Positions 5,459 to 6,675 of a DNA stretch of 6,675 nt are shown in pieces. The first letter of the stretch is position 1. Each line of letters starts with the position of its first letter. The notes under the pieces were generated by a model that made no database searches, was not told the origin of the DNA, and saw only the letters and a list, made by a program, of their open reading frames with translations. The stretch lies in the NCBI GenBank assembly GCA_024401915.1, contig JAKSKA010000080.1, positions 1 to 6,675 of the forward strand, in the 5' to 3' direction. The translations under genes were made by a program, and so were the position numbers. Source of the stretch: Bacteroidales bacterium (GTDB lineage: Bacteria > Bacteroidota > Bacteroidia > Bacteroidales > UBA932).

Positions 5459-6496
5459 TCAGGATATCTCTCCCCTCAGATTGCGTTCCAGCTCGGCTTT
5501 AACTTCCGCGTTCGAGCTGTATTTCCCCATAAGGTGGAACAGCTTCCCGAGCGCGCTTTCGGTGGTGGAGTCGTAGCCCGACAGCACCCCGGCGTCCTTC
5601 AGTGAGCGTCCTGTTTCGTAGATGTCCATATCCACTTCCCCGGAGAGGCACTGGGTTATGTTGAGCAGTATCTTCCCGGCGTCCGCCGCTTCTTTTATTA
5701 TATCCAGGAACCAGGGTTCGGAGATGGCGTTCCCGGAGCCGTAGGTCTCGATTATCACGGCGCGGCTTCCGTTGCCGAGAAGGATGTCCCTGACCACCTG
5801 GCTCGTGATGCCGGGGTGGACTTTCAGCACGGACACCCTCGTGTCCAGACGCGTTTCGATGGACAGGGGACCGGTTCCGGGCTTCCGGATTATGGCGCTG
5901 TTGTAGCGTATGCTTATCCCCGCTGTCGCGAGAGCGGGCAGGTTCGGGGACGCGAAGGCGCCGAATTCGCTGGCGTTGACCTTCGTGCTGCGGTTGCCCC
6001 TGAACAGACAGGAGTTGAAGCAGATGCACACTTCCGGCACCATCGCGCTGCCGTCAGCAGCCTTTGCCGTTGCGATCTCGACTGCGGAGACCAGGTTCTC
6101 CTTCCCGTCCGTGCGGGGGCGTCCGATCGGCAGCTGGCTCCCGGTGAAGATGACGGGCTTGGACAGGTTCTCGAGCATAAAGCTGAGCGCTGATGCGCTG
6201 TAGGCCATAGTGTCGGTGCCGTGGAGTATCACGAAGCCGTCGTAGCTGTCATAGTTGTCGCGTATCAGCGTGGCGAGTTTCTGCCACAGGGAGGGCTCGA
6301 CGTTGGACGAGTCGATCAGCGGCGTGAAGGTGTGGACATCGATGCGGCAGGCGAACTTGTGAAGTTCGGGCACCTCGTCCATTATGCTCTCGAAGTCAAA
6401 GGGGCGGAGAACTCCGGTCCTGGTGTCCTCCTTCATTCCTATCGTGCCTCCGGTGTAGATGAGGAGGACGGATGCTTTTTCGGCCTGGTGGCTCAT
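5459..6496 (-). CDS. ansA: Type I (cytoplasmic) L-asparaginase
   Basis: Hydrolyses L-asparagine to L-aspartate and ammonia in the cytoplasm. The 345-aa length is normal for the type I family, and there is no signal peptide (MSHQAEKASVLLIYTGGTIG). Both catalytic signatures are intact: TGGTIG (15-20, with the nucleophile Thr expected at T15 or T18) and HGTDTM (92-97). Also present are the substrate-site Ser block DSSN (62-65), TGSQLP (118-123) and RGNRSTK (166-172), whose K172 matches the catalytic Lys of E. coli AnsA. T171 and C283 (in ITQCLSG) correspond to residues I recall as forming the allosteric Asn site of the E. coli enzyme, so cooperative regulation may be retained. The C-terminal NLRGEI matches the family end. 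The ATG overlaps the stop of the upstream tatD-like gene by 4 nt (ATGA), implying an operon with coupled translation. Its stop is 7 nt from the convergent CotH gene. Confidence 0.96.
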   Translation of the reverse strand: MSHQAEKASVLLIYTGGTIGMKEDTRTGVLRPFDFESIMDEVPELHKFACRIDVHTFTPLIDSSNVEPSLWQKLATLIRDNYDSYDGFVILHGTDTMAYSASALSFMLENLSKPVIFTGSQLPIGRPRTDGKENLVSAVEIATAKAADGSAMVPEVCICFNSCLFRGNRSTKVNASEFGAFASPNLPALATAGISIRYNSAIIRKPGTGPLSIETRLDTRVSVLKVHPGITSQVVRDILLGNGSRAVIIETYGSGNAISEPWFLDIIKEAADAGKILLNITQCLSGEVDMDIYETGRSLKDAGVLSGYDSTTESALGKLFHLMGKYSSNAEVKAELERNLRGEIS

Positions 6497-6675
6497 ATAT
6501 TGAACAGTCTTTTTGCGTTGGAAGTCGTGACTGAAGCCACTTCTTCCAGCGGAAGTCCTTTTATTTCAGCAAGTTTCGCGGCTATCACCGGTATCATCGA
6601 GCTTTCGTTCCTCTCCCCGCGGTGCGGCACCGGAGTGAGGTATGGTGCGTCCGTCTCGAGCAGTATGCGCTCCAG
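6493..6675 (-). CDS. TatD-family metal-dependent hydrolase, C-terminal 60 residues
   Basis: Only the 3' end lies in the window; the gene continues beyond base 6675. The visible residues read LERILLETDAPYLTPVPHRG, then RNE, then EVASVTTSNAKRLFNI at the end. This is the diagnostic C-terminus of TatD/YcfH-type TIM-barrel hydrolases: LETDAPYL supplies the last metal-ligand Asp, PHRGxRN follows, and the closing T-x-N-A-x-x-LF helix ends the fold. Such proteins are metal-dependent phosphoesterases or DNases linked to DNA repair and quality control; the precise substrate here cannot be told. The frame runs without interruption to the window edge. Its TGA stop overlaps the ansA ATG (bases 6493-6496), and it is the upstream gene of the pair. 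I recall tatD next to ansA as a common Bacteroidales arrangement. Confidence 0.92.
   Translation of the reverse strand: MERILLETDAPYLTPVPHRGERNESSMIPVIAAKLAEIKGLPLEEVASVTTSNAKRLFNI

Noticed and set aside
5336..5605. Plus-strand open frame crossing the CotH/ansA junction
   Set aside because: It overlaps the ends of two well-supported genes, has no leader, and encodes nothing recognisable.

Overview
The window reads as a chromosomal segment of a Bacteroidota organism, most likely of the order Bacteroidales and moderately GC-rich. The clues are several lipoproteins with short Bacteroidota-type signal peptides, fimbrillin-like surface proteins, a small Y-x-x-P-E type peptide of a kind common in that order, a G-free A/T-rich translation leader, and a tatD-ansA pair. 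I cannot fix the genus from sequence alone.

Bases 1-5451 are read on the plus strand and look like one transcription unit. It opens with the 3' two thirds of an MFS transporter. The first ~40 codons of that open frame are not transporter-like: they read as a secreted beta-helix/adhesin repeat fused in frame at a Gly-Gly-Gly run near bases 114-122, which points to an assembly chimera or a recombination joint. Two nucleotides after the transporter stop begins a 294-aa fimbrillin-like lipoprotein. It is followed, 27 nt later, by a 499-aa paralogue carrying an extra C-terminal module. Then come a 50-aa small protein and a 624-aa CotH-family protein-kinase-like lipoprotein whose start overlaps the small gene by 20 nt in another frame.

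The main discovery is modular. The C-terminal module of the 499-aa lipoprotein and the N-terminal module of the CotH protein are clearly homologous, and both are surface-lipoprotein parts of one operon. With the paralogous lipoproteins, this suggests a cell-surface assembly in which a CotH-type kinase may act on, or assemble with, co-expressed fimbrillin-like lipoproteins. The shared module is visible in the sequence. The phosphorylation link is hypothesis.

Bases 5459-6675 are on the minus strand and converge on the CotH gene with only 7 nt between stop codons. They hold a complete cytoplasmic type I L-asparaginase (ansA) and, upstream of it with a 4-nt ATGA overlap, the last 60 residues of a TatD-family metal-dependent hydrolase. 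This pair is housekeeping in character. I found no tRNA, rRNA, CRISPR array, insertion sequence or convincing rho-independent terminator. No intergenic gap exceeds 27 nt.
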